Assembly: GCA_012727625.1 (NCBI GenBank)
Contig: JAAYGP010000353.1
Span: 1 to 5,745 of the forward strand
Reading direction: 5' to 3'
Source: Clostridiaceae bacterium
GTDB lineage: Bacteria; Bacillota; Clostridia; DSM-8532
Length of the DNA: 5,745 bases
Shown: positions 1 to 5,721 of the stretch, one piece after another
Position numbering within the stretch: the stretch's first letter is position 1
How the letters are laid out: the number at the start of each line of letters is the position of its first letter
Translations under genes and position numbers: made by a program
Notes under the pieces: generated by a model
What the model was told of the DNA's origin: nothing
What the model saw: the letters and a program-made list of their open reading frames with translations, nothing else
Databases searched by the model: none

Positions 1-31
1 CACTTCTAAACTACAGGAAAATCGTGATTAT

Positions 32-70
32 GGGAAGAGGGTTTCGACTTTCTTCCCTTATTTTTTTGTT
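32..70 (+). terminator. Rho-independent terminator
   Basis: Positions 32-41 (GGGAAGAGGG) pair with 48-57 (CTTTCTTCCC) around a six-base loop (TTTCGA). This gives a 10-bp stem with two G-U pairs. A T-rich tract (TTATTTTTTTGTTTT) follows from 58. This is the classic intrinsic terminator layout for plus-strand transcription. It presumably ends a gene lying to the left of the window; a TAA at 7-9 in frame 1 could be that gene's stop, but too little is visible to say. It lies only about 30 bp before a truncated dehydrogenase fragment, so that fragment has no obvious promoter. Confidence 0.7.
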
Positions 71-101
71 TTGCCTACGAAAATTTTACTCTAAGTACTA
101 A

Positions 102-464
102 TCAGGATACAAATTCGTTACAATATCTTCCATGTATGGTCTTGTTGGGAATATGGCTCTTCCAAGCTCAGCATATCATGCTGCCAAAGGCGGGGTTGTT
201 AATTTCACAAGGGCTCTTGCTGCTGAATGGGCAAAATATGGAATCACAGTAAATGCTATATGCCCGGGTTATTTTGAAACAGAACTTACTGCCGACACTC
301 TTAAGACAGAATCGTTTTCAAATTATATGAAAGCAACAGTGCCCCTTGGACGTTATGGTAACGAAGGTGAATTGGATTCAACAGCTGTTTATCTTGCCTC
401 ACCTGCTTCTTCCTATGTAACGGGTGTAATAATTCCGGTTGATGGAGGATACACCTGCGTATAG
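102..464 (+). pseudogene. Truncated short-chain dehydrogenase/reductase (C-terminal half)
   Basis: The frame encodes the C-terminal part of a classical SDR oxidoreductase, an NAD(P)(H)-dependent enzyme family. Visible are the ISSMYG segment with the likely catalytic Ser (codon 129-131), the YxxxK active-site motif in SAYHAAKGG, the ITVNAICPGYFETE strand and turn, and the C-terminal SSYVTG...PVDGGYTCV signature. It resembles gluconate 5-dehydrogenase-like SDRs, but the substrate cannot be fixed. About 120 codons remain of a usual 250-260. The N-terminal GxxxGxG cofactor-binding half and the NAG motif are missing. SDR-like residues run upstream to about position 102, and an in-frame TAA lies at 99-101. 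The other two frames upstream show no SDR sequence, so this is a truncation, not a simple frameshift. The ATG at 132 has no Shine-Dalgarno sequence and falls inside the catalytic region. The fragment is most likely a non-functional remnant. Confidence 0.8.
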
Positions 465-476
465 GAAATATCATAC

Positions 477-556
477 ATACCCTCCGGGTTTCTGATAAAA
501 TACTGACGTATAAGCCGAAACAGATATACTGGGAACCAGGCAAAACCTGAGGGTAT
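477..556. repeat. Long-range imperfect inverted repeat
   Basis: Positions 477-491 (ATACCCTCCGGGTTT) can pair with 543-556 (AAACCTGAGGGTAT). This forms about 14 pairs with one bulged C and one G-U pair, enclosing about 51 nt. A further 5-bp pairing inside (GTATA at 506-510 with TATAC at 525-529) suggests a branched fold. It starts just after the stop of the dehydrogenase remnant. It could be the 3' untranslated structure of that gene, part of a structured RNA, or a mobile-element scar. No T tract follows it, so it does not look like a terminator. No known RNA family is recognised. Confidence 0.35.
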
Positions 557-584
557 TATGTTAACATACTAACCGACCGTATCT

Positions 585-625
585 GCAAAACTCCTGTTTG
601 TTGTTGTTGCAAACAGGAGTTTTGC
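585..625 (+). terminator. Perfect 16-bp hairpin, probable (bidirectional) terminator
   Basis: Positions 585-600 (GCAAAACTCCTGTTTG) are exactly complementary to 610-625 (CAAACAGGAGTTTTGC). The nine-base loop is three TTG units (TTGTTGTTG). The AAAA on the 5' arm and TTTT on the 3' arm flanking a GC-containing core are typical of intrinsic terminators that can work in either direction, although the T run is short and sits inside the stem. It lies about 120 bp after the dehydrogenase stop and may have been that gene's terminator. Confidence 0.6.
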
Positions 626-654
626 TATGTAACAATGATTTATTCCTGCAATTT

Positions 655-699
655 CACAATATCTGACCTGATTGGCAACTGAACAAGGGTATGAACAGT
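655..699. repeat. 45-bp dispersed repeat, copy A
   Basis: This segment matches positions 4074-4118 without gaps at about 37 of 45 bases. Shared blocks are CACAATATCTGAC at the start, AACTGAA in the middle, GGGT, and TGAACAGT at the end. Weaker similarity may extend about 15 bp to the left. Unlike copy B it has no inverted partner nearby, so it looks like a single end of an element. Two diverged copies in non-coding DNA of a 5.7-kb window suggest a repeat family, such as a MITE or the scar of an insertion sequence end. The family was not identified. Confidence 0.6.
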
Positions 700-852
700 C
701 ACTTTCAATGAAAAAGGAAAGAGAATTTTTACAGGTAATTACTTGTAGTATAAAAATTTAAGTGATACAATATTACAAACGAACAAAAGGCATGAAAAAA
801 ATTGAAACTTAAAACTATTTTAAACAATGAACGTTGAGCAAAAATGTAAGGG

Positions 853-914
853 ACTTTTTAAGAACCCTGATCCGTTGAACAAGGATGGATATCCGGGGGT
901 TCGTTTTAAAAAGT
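853..914. repeat. Interrupted 15-bp inverted repeat (large hairpin)
   Basis: Positions 853-867 (ACTTTTTAAGAACCC) pair with 897-902 (GGGTTC) and 906-914 (TTAAAAAGT), with only GTT (903-905) bulged. The loop can form a small ATCC/GGAT stem. The structure sits directly before the candidate promoter at 914-942, in the intergenic stretch 700-987 that otherwise shows no convincing gene. No clear T tract follows the GC part, so terminator function is uncertain. It could be a regulator binding region, a terminator remnant or a repeat scar. Confidence 0.4.
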
Positions 915-942
915 GTACAAATTATGTATTCAGGAATATACT
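914..942 (+). promoter_or_regulatory. Candidate sigma-A promoter for the NlpC/P60 gene
   Basis: A -35-like TGTACA at 914-919 (4 of 6) is followed after exactly 17 bp by TATACT at 937-942 (5 of 6 to TATAAT). Transcription would start near 949-950. The resulting leader of about 158 nt would contain the whole riboswitch-like region at 988-1094 before the ATG at 1108. An alternative upstream pair (TTGTAG at 743-748 and TACAAT at 766-771, 17-bp spacer) is weaker. Confidence 0.45.
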
Positions 943-987
943 ATGTATAGGAGTTTGTTTACATAATTATTACTAAGTTATCAAACG

Positions 988-1094
988 TGGCTGAATATTG
1001 GTTAATTTAATAGCGGAGTTAACAGAGGGCGAACCTGAATTACAAAGCATGCAGGGGACACTGACCGGGCCCCGTCAGATAACTTCGCAAGCCA
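988..1094 (+). ncRNA. Riboswitch-like leader, probable ydaO/yuaA (c-di-AMP) type
   Basis: The 3' part reads CCCGTCAGATAACTTCGCA from 1071, followed by AGCC. It closely follows the conserved 3' block of ydaO/yuaA riboswitches as I recall it (CCCGUCAGCUAACCUCGCAGGC). Further upstream are GGCTGAAT (989-996), GCGGAG then TTAAC (1013-1022), and GGGCGAACC (1027-1035), in the order of the 5' GGCUGAAU-, CGGAGGAAC- and GGGGUGAAUC-like blocks of that family. TGGCT (988-992) can pair with AGCCA (1090-1094) to close P1. The element is short for the family, so some internal helices are reduced. This riboswitch class binds c-di-AMP and commonly precedes cell-wall hydrolase genes, which fits the gene that follows. 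P1 ends only 3 nt before the Shine-Dalgarno sequence and no terminator lies between them, so control of translation is inferred. A covariance-model search was not possible here. Confidence 0.65.
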
Positions 1095-1107
1095 GGCAGG
1101 AGGAACA

Positions 1108-2532
1108 ATGGGTAATTCGACCCTGGTAAAACGGGGAACGGAAATTCTGGTGGTTTTAATTGTAGCTGTTTCAGGTATAGCGTTAATATCCGGGAACACC
1201 AGGTATGCGGGAGCAACCGCAAATCTGATGTCATCAGCCTTGTTGTGTGAGTATAATAACATAAAAAGCATGTCTTCAGGTAACAACCGGTTCAAATCCG
1301 TTGACATAAGTTTAAACAATGACATAACATACATAAATTCAGAAGCTGACACAGGTAACATATCCGGTATAACTGAAAATCAGTCTTATCCTCAGGTAAC
1401 TGAGCCAACCGTTTCATTAAGCATAAAAGAAGAAACTTTTATGGTCAATGCAGCTGATTCATTGACGGAGGGGAAAGAAGCCGGCGCCAGGCAGGAGCCG
1501 GATCTTGCAAGTGAAAAGGATCAGGCTGATATTTCAGGTGAGCCTGTATATAAATATATAACAGATACATTAAATGTGCGAAAAGGACCAAGCGTTGATA
1601 CTGAAAAGCTTGCCACTGTTTCAAAAGGCGACCGCGTGCAAAGTTTTGACGTTGAGGGTGAATATATCAGAATAAAAACCTCCGATAAAATCGAGGGGTA
1701 TGTTTTGGACGCATATGTGTCTGAATCGCCTCCCCCTGTTTACAAATATATCAGCGCCGATAAACTGAATATCCGAAAAGGGCCAAGTGTTGAAACCGAA
1801 AAGCTTGGTACACTGGAAAAGGGTAATCGGGTGCAAAGCTTTGATGTGGAGGGAGAATACATTAAAATAAAAACCTCCGGTAATATTGAGGGTTATGTGC
1901 TGGCGCAATATGTGGTTGATTCGCTTCCCCCGGTTTACAAGTACATTAACGCCGATAAACTGAATGTCCGTAAAGGTCCGAGTGCTGAAACCGAAAAACT
2001 GGCAACGCTGACCATGGGCAACCGTGTCCAGTTCATTGAGAAGCAGGGAGACTGGGCATTGGTTATCACAAGCAGCGGCATTCAGGGATATTGTCTGGCT
2101 AAGTATGTGGTCTCTGAAAATGTGTCCATATCCCGTTCGTCCGCTAATCTTGCCTATAATGACGACAAGGCTGCTGCTGTTATAGAATATGCAAAGCAGT
2201 TTTTGGGTGTTCCGTACGTTTATGGAGGCTCAACCCCAAAAGGTTTTGATTGTTCAGGCTTTACACAATATGTATATGCAAAGTTCAATATTAAAGTTCC
2301 ACGCTCAGCGAAAGAATATGCCGGGGTAGGTATAAAAGTTGACAGGACCAACATAAAGCCGGGAGATATTCTTTTGTTTGACCGATACAATGATTACACA
2401 CTGGGTCACGTTGGAATTTACATCGGCGGTAATCAGTTCATTCATGCATCTTCAAGCAAAGGCAAAGTAGTAATTGGCAACTTGTCCAGGTACGGCGGTA
2501 ATATTCTGGGTATCAGAAGGGTTATCAAGTAA
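1108..2532 (+). CDS. Exported NlpC/P60 cell-wall peptidase with three SH3b domains
   Basis: A predicted peptidoglycan endopeptidase of 474 aa that should act outside the membrane on stem-peptide bonds. A hydrophobic export signal or membrane anchor covers residues about 13-29. A low-complexity linker runs to about 145. Three bacterial SH3 (SH3b) repeats follow at 147-204, 211-269 and 276-334, each with the LNVRKGPS-type core; these domains usually bind the cell wall. The C-terminal NlpC/P60 domain (about 352-474) has a complete catalytic set: Cys382 in FDCSGF, His434 in LGHVGIYIG and His446 in FIHASS. The FLGVPYVYGGSTPKGFDCSG block is typical of the family. The ATG at 1108 follows AGGAGG (1098-1103) and is the only start after the in-frame stop at 1036-1038. 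The gene is monocistronic as far as can be seen, since a 208-bp gap with its own leader follows. The riboswitch-like leader suggests that c-di-AMP controls it. The exact bond cut is not determinable. Confidence 0.93.
   Translation: MGNSTLVKRGTEILVVLIVAVSGIALISGNTRYAGATANLMSSALLCEYNNIKSMSSGNNRFKSVDISLNNDITYINSEADTGNISGITENQSYPQVTEPTVSLSIKEETFMVNAADSLTEGKEAGARQEPDLASEKDQADISGEPVYKYITDTLNVRKGPSVDTEKLATVSKGDRVQSFDVEGEYIRIKTSDKIEGYVLDAYVSESPPPVYKYISADKLNIRKGPSVETEKLGTLEKGNRVQSFDVEGEYIKIKTSGNIEGYVLAQYVVDSLPPVYKYINADKLNVRKGPSAETEKLATLTMGNRVQFIEKQGDWALVITSSGIQGYCLAKYVVSENVSISRSSANLAYNDDKAAAVIEYAKQFLGVPYVYGGSTPKGFDCSGFTQYVYAKFNIKVPRSAKEYAGVGIKVDRTNIKPGDILLFDRYNDYTLGHVGIYIGGNQFIHASSSKGKVVIGNLSRYGGNILGIRRVIK
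1546..2109 (+). repeat. Three tandem in-gene SH3b repeats
   Basis: Units lie at 1546-1719, 1738-1914 and 1933-2109, a period of 64-65 codons including short Pro-rich linkers (SPPPVYKY, SLPPVYKY). Each begins VYKYI and carries LN(V/I)RKGPS. Units 1 and 2 share RVQSFDVEGEYI(R/K)IKTS almost exactly and must have duplicated or been homogenised recently. Unit 3 keeps the first half but differs in the second (FIEKQGDWALVITSS). The units could recombine to change the number of wall-binding domains. Confidence 0.85.
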
Positions 2533-2600
2533 TCCTTTGTTGTACTGAATATACAGTGCTCCTTTGCTGCGCATGCCATAGAATAACCTTTTTAAGCCTG

Positions 2601-2646
2601 TGCTGAATATCAGGAGTCTTTCTTTTCAGAATATTATTCATAAGCA
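2601..2646. repeat. Imperfect hairpin downstream of the NlpC/P60 gene
   Basis: TGCTGAATAT at 2601-2610 can pair with 2631-2646 (ATATTATTCATAAGCA) when three A/T bases and one further base are left unpaired. It is followed by TTATTTCTCG, which is only weakly T-rich. It could be a poor terminator for the gene ending at 2532. No stronger terminator is visible between 2533 and 2680. Confidence 0.3.
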
Positions 2647-2687
2647 TTATTTCTCGTAATTGAAAATTTCACGGGAGTGGAAACTTT

Positions 2688-2735
2688 TGTCCCCTTTTTT
2701 AATAAACATAGTATGGAGAATTTATTAAGGGGACA
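2688..2735 (+). promoter_or_regulatory. Stem that hides the ribosome binding site of the serine hydrolase gene
   Basis: TGTCCCCTT (2688-2696) is fully complementary to AAGGGGACA (2727-2735). AATAAA (2701-2706) pairs with TTTATT (2721-2726). Only four T residues are bulged, and the loop is 14 nt. The 3' arm contains the Shine-Dalgarno sequence AAGGGGA that serves the TTG start at 2741, so when folded the stem would block ribosome binding. This is the layout of an RNA-level off switch, for example a thermosensor, a site opened by an RNA-binding protein, or a coupling device. What opens it is unknown. It only acts if transcription starts upstream of 2688. Confidence 0.5.
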
Positions 2736-2740
2736 GCAAG

Positions 2741-3991
2741 TTGAAGACCCGGAAGTTTTACAGTCTGATTCTGAAATTTTTCATACTAACGGTGTTCTAT
2801 CCTGCCGTTTTGTGCAGTATTGGGGAAAGTCATAATATTAACCGTGATTACCTGACAGGCAACATTGATTTTGTGTTGGATGAATCATATTTGGTTCTTT
2901 CAGAGTTAAACCCTGACTGTTTGCCAATAACGGCAAAATTCCCAATTTCTCCTGGCAAAGTTGTTGATCGCTTCGATATACCTGAGCATATCAGTGATTA
3001 TAACTTTAAGCCCCTGAATGGTATTTTGGGGGCGTATGAAAATGTAACGGAAGAAGCAGAAAAAACATTGCAGCAGCAGGAGAGCCCAGCCGATAATTTA
3101 TCATCGCAGGAGCAAGAGAAAGAGCTGCTGTTGTGCGGCGATAATAATAATGATCCTCAATTTTGCATGGATATAAAAGATATAGCTGATAAAGCAGCAG
3201 GAAAATCAAATATAAAGAATTTGGTGGGGGTTTATGTAAAAGAGCTAAAAACAGGCTATGAGTTTGGCATAAATGAAAACCTTACCGTTTTTGATGAATA
3301 CGACGGAAACACGGACGGCTATTTTCGCGCCGCATCCGTTGTTAAACTGCAAATGGCTTATGTGGCTTACCGTCTGATTGAAAAGGGCGAACTATCGGTT
3401 GACAAAACATACTATGACAATGTTACAAATCAGGAATTTATGCTGCTGCCAACCCTGCATAAAATGGTCAGCCATTCGGATAACAATTTGTTTAACACAA
3501 TGCTGCGCCTGATTGGGCGGGAAAGGACAAACAGAATACTTGAGGAGTATGGTATACTGAATTCACCTGTTTATGGGGAGATCAGCCCGGCAGTCGGATA
3601 CTCAAGGGAAAATAATATAAAAAGGCATGGAACAACAAAGGTTGGCGGAAAAATAACCCCGAAGGATATGGGTAAGATTTTGGAAGACGTATACAAAGAA
3701 AAGGATGAAAACTATTACATGGAATGCTTAAACAGGGCTCTTGTTGCAAATGTATATAACAGCAGGATACCTGCAGGATTTGATTATAAATATCCGGTGG
3801 CACATAAAACAGGCACTGCAGACAGTGCAGGGGCTTACAACGATGCGGGAATAATATATTGCAAAAATCCTTTTATATTAGTTGTTCTGACAAAAGGAGA
3901 ATCTTCCGCCAATGCTCAGAAATATATAAGAGAATTGGCGAAAGAACTTACAGCCTATATGGATAAAAGGGCGTCAAAAACCGGGCAATAG
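2741..3991 (+). CDS. Serine hydrolase of the class A beta-lactamase/penicillin-recognising fold
   Basis: A 416-aa protein with an N-terminal hydrophobic segment (residues about 8-27) that serves as signal peptide or membrane anchor; the AVLC there is not a good lipobox. Residues about 30-145 form an extension with a Q/E-rich stretch and no recognised domain. The catalytic domain (about 146-408) has all three hallmark motifs: SxxK as SVVK (nucleophile Ser199, Lys202), SDN (246-248) and KTG (356-358). Thus it can form an acyl-enzyme with a D-Ala-D-Ala-like or beta-lactam substrate. The omega-loop glutamate that class A enzymes need for deacylation is uncertain: Glu290 sits at the expected distance before the TP of ITPKDMG, but the usual ExxLN context is absent. 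A wall-modifying or beta-lactam-binding role is therefore as likely as resistance. TTG at 2741 is the only reasonable start: AAGGGGA lies 7 nt before it, an in-frame stop is at 2726-2728, and the next Met is residue 143. Confidence 0.85.
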   Translation: MKTRKFYSLILKFFILTVFYPAVLCSIGESHNINRDYLTGNIDFVLDESYLVLSELNPDCLPITAKFPISPGKVVDRFDIPEHISDYNFKPLNGILGAYENVTEEAEKTLQQQESPADNLSSQEQEKELLLCGDNNNDPQFCMDIKDIADKAAGKSNIKNLVGVYVKELKTGYEFGINENLTVFDEYDGNTDGYFRAASVVKLQMAYVAYRLIEKGELSVDKTYYDNVTNQEFMLLPTLHKMVSHSDNNLFNTMLRLIGRERTNRILEEYGILNSPVYGEISPAVGYSRENNIKRHGTTKVGGKITPKDMGKILEDVYKEKDENYYMECLNRALVANVYNSRIPAGFDYKYPVAHKTGTADSAGAYNDAGIIYCKNPFILVVLTKGESSANAQKYIRELAKELTAYMDKRASKTGQ

Positions 3992-4016
3992 ATCACTGTT
4001 TACAGGTTCTTTTAAA

Positions 4017-4083
4017 AGATATTGTGCAATAGAAAGAAACTTTAGCGAAGCGAAGCTCTTGTTTCCGCTATCGCACAATATCT
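4017..4083 (-). terminator. Long hairpin, possible terminator for the fapA-like gene
   Basis: Read on the minus strand, the 16-bp stem (4083-4068 with 4032-4017) is followed by CTTTTAAAAG, so the stem runs into a short T tract about 46 bp after the stop of the fapA-like gene. On the plus strand no T tract follows it. The same stem is the core of the palindromic element, so it may have become the terminator after insertion. No other terminator is visible in the 137 bp between the two convergent genes. Confidence 0.4.
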
Positions 4084-4118
4084 GACATGCTCAGTAACTG
4101 AATCAGGGTGTGAACAGT
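4074..4118. repeat. 45-bp dispersed repeat, copy B
   Basis: This copy aligns without gaps to 655-699 with about 8 differences, giving CACAATATCTGAC...AACTGAA...GGGT.TGAACAGT. Here it forms the right arm of the palindromic element, and its CACAATATCT block pairs with the left arm. Copy A lacks such a partner. The two copies have the same orientation in the window and lie about 3.4 kb apart. Confidence 0.6.
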
Positions 4119-4128
4119 AGACAATAGT

Positions 4129-5715
4129 TCAGATAGGATGGATTTCCCCGTCTTTGACGATGAAAGTGGAGGCTAACATTTCCTCAGACACTTCCAAGGT
4201 TACATTCTGTATTGTAAGCTTAACTTTCGGATAAATTCTTTTTTTTACAATAACTGCGCCCTCTCCGGGTGTTCTCATATAATTGGCTATATTAAGCCTT
4301 TCCCTTTCAAGGCTTTTGATTTCTTCCTGAACCATCCGAAGTGTATGATGACGGGTTTTTTGCATAATGGTAAGGTCATCAGTTCCCATATTCTTGTTTT
4401 CAGGTCTTTTCAGCAGCATCTTAAGCTTAACAAGAAGAGCTTTCTTCTCCTTTACCGCGGCAACAATTTCTTCAAGTCTATTTTGCAGAACAGCACGGTT
4501 AAAACCCCGGACTATGATCTGTGTTCTGTTTTCCGTCCAATTTCCAATATCCGCACATTCAACTCGTATATCCGCATCAATTTTACCGCCTACGATTTGT
4601 CCCCTCGGAGAGTCAACAATAACCTGTTTTGCCCGTATGCTGGAGTTTCTAATGTAAAAGCCCACATAGACGTTGCCCTCACAAACAACATCAACATCAG
4701 CCAGATATTTCACGTACAGGTTTTTTTTACAGATAATTTTTGCTTTGTTTTTCCCAGCTATGCCTCCACGAGAGTATATATTACCATCAAGGCTTTCAAT
4801 TTTATCTACGCCGCCAATGCCGTATTCACCATTTATTTCAATGTCTTTCAAAGCGCGAATACTGAAGTTTTCCTCCACGCTTCCCCTTACTGTGATAAAG
4901 CCTGGAAAATCAATGCTTCCCGTATTAAAATCAACATTGCCGTTAACTTCCAGCACATCATGAACAGCAATATTTTCCCCCACGTAATGCACAGCCCCGT
5001 CCTTAATGGAATATAATACATCCTTGTTGCCCTCTCTGACCAATTCCACAGACTCACGATCGTAATGCAAAGGCAGAACAACACCGTCTGTCGGCTTAAT
5101 TTCAAACCCCAGGACGTTCCTGCCCGGTATACCGGGCACAGCATCACTTCTCTCGCCCAGCCAGTCGCCTGCCTTGATTTTATGTATGAGATTCAAATTA
5201 TAAAAGTTAACCCTTCCGTCATCAACAACCTGAGGTTTCGGTTCATTAACCTCATACATTTTTATTACGGAATCTGTTCCATCGACAGCCGGGGTGCCGC
5301 GAGCTATGAGAATTGGTTCGCCGGCAGGTAAATCGCCCTTTAAGGCATTAAGCATAATGCCATAATTAACACCTGCCTTTTTCAGGGCGTCCATTACATC
5401 CATTGTAAGCTCTTTACGTTTATCCATGCCAAGTTCTTCAGGTGTCAGGTTCAAGGTTATATGAGCGCTCAGTTTATCCTCGGAGATTTCAACCTTGATG
5501 CGTTCTTTGGGAACAGCAAATAACTCCGGGCCCGCCGGAGCATTTGTCAAAACTTTTTTTATGGCGAGGACACTTGTTACCTGAATACATGGAAATTGAT
5601 TTATTATTTCAAAAAAACCGTCAACGGTCATGCCGGGTTTAAATGACTCAAGAAAAAACCCGTCGGATGTTTGTGTAATTATGATATTATCATTTCTGTA
5701 GATCAAAGATGTCAA
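4129..5715 (-). CDS. fapA: FapA-like DUF342 protein (beta-helix plus coiled coil)
   Basis: A cytoplasmic protein (no signal peptide or membrane segment) of the DUF342/flagellar assembly protein A family. Residue numbers here count from the upstream ATG (5733). An N-terminal domain covers about 10-135. The family blocks follow: RGTPAVDGTDSVIKMY (145-160) and the GDWLGERSDAVPGIPGRNVLG turn region (189-209). A Gly- and Val-rich repeat region (about 245-400) with NGNVDF, ITVRGSV, SRGGIAG and QIVGGKI suggests a right-handed parallel beta-helix. A charged coiled coil (about 412-485) and a short C-terminal strand domain end the protein. FapA is linked to flagellar assembly in Vibrio; in Firmicutes the role is largely unknown, and no motility genes are visible here. 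Start: TTG at 5715-5713 is preferred, with the G-rich tract plus AG as Shine-Dalgarno sequence. The ATG at 5733-5731 adds MGGGSI but has no ribosome binding site and overlaps TATAAT boxes. The gene is convergent with the serine hydrolase and its upstream context is cut off by the window. Confidence 0.85.
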   Translation of the reverse strand: MTSLIYRNDNIIITQTSDGFFLESFKPGMTVDGFFEIINQFPCIQVTSVLAIKKVLTNAPAGPELFAVPKERIKVEISEDKLSAHITLNLTPEELGMDKRKELTMDVMDALKKAGVNYGIMLNALKGDLPAGEPILIARGTPAVDGTDSVIKMYEVNEPKPQVVDDGRVNFYNLNLIHKIKAGDWLGERSDAVPGIPGRNVLGFEIKPTDGVVLPLHYDRESVELVREGNKDVLYSIKDGAVHYVGENIAVHDVLEVNGNVDFNTGSIDFPGFITVRGSVEENFSIRALKDIEINGEYGIGGVDKIESLDGNIYSRGGIAGKNKAKIICKKNLYVKYLADVDVVCEGNVYVGFYIRNSSIRAKQVIVDSPRGQIVGGKIDADIRVECADIGNWTENRTQIIVRGFNRAVLQNRLEEIVAAVKEKKALLVKLKMLLKRPENKNMGTDDLTIMQKTRHHTLRMVQEEIKSLERERLNIANYMRTPGEGAVIVKKRIYPKVKLTIQNVTLEVSEEMLASTFIVKDGEIHPI

Positions 5716-5721
5716 AATACT

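Larger units (their letters stand above)
3995..4118. mobile_element. Small palindromic element (MITE-like) between convergent genes
   Basis: The ends are inverted copies: ACTGTTTACA (3995-4004) and TGTGAACAGT (4109-4118), matching at 9 of 10. Inside, AGATATTGTGCAATAG (4017-4032) pairs with CTATCGCACAATATCT (4068-4083) over 16 positions with one G-U. A further GAAAC/GTTTC stem lies inside that. The right third is copy B of the 45-bp dispersed repeat. There is no coding capacity. The structure fits a short non-autonomous insertion or the joined ends of a lost insertion sequence. Near-matching 9-mers flank it (CAATAGATC at 3986-3994; CAATAGTTC at 4122-4130, offset by 3 bp). No family was identified. 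Confidence 0.5.

Noticed and set aside
827..976. Possible 49-aa ORF on the plus strand (starts MNVEQKCKGLFKNPD)
   Set aside because: There is no Shine-Dalgarno sequence before the ATG, it overlaps the hairpin at 853-914 and the candidate promoter at 914-942, and the protein is not recognised.
1002..1361. Minus-strand open frame across the leader and the start of the NlpC/P60 gene
   Set aside because: It overlaps the riboswitch-like leader and the signal peptide region antisense, with no ribosome binding site or recognisable domain.
1546..2109. CRISPR or tandem non-coding array
   Set aside because: The roughly 195-bp periodicity is explained by SH3b protein domains in one open frame; no short repeats with spacers are present anywhere in the window.
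2660..2714. Sigma-A promoter for the serine hydrolase (TTGTCC at 2687-2692 with TAGTAT at 2709-2714)
   Set aside because: Both boxes match only 4 of 6 positions and the spacer is 16 bp. A start there would also remove the 5' arm of the SD-hiding stem. The pair is too weak to call.
2713..2835. Possible 40-aa ORF starting at ATG 2713 and overlapping the start of the serine hydrolase in another frame
   Set aside because: No ribosome binding site precedes it and it lies within the SD-hiding stem-loop; the TTG frame at 2741 encodes a recognisable family with a proper SD.
4345..5016. Long open frame (223 codons) on the plus strand across the fapA-like gene
   Set aside because: It is fully antisense to a well-supported DUF342 gene, has no family signature, and shorter competing frames overlap it in the same way.
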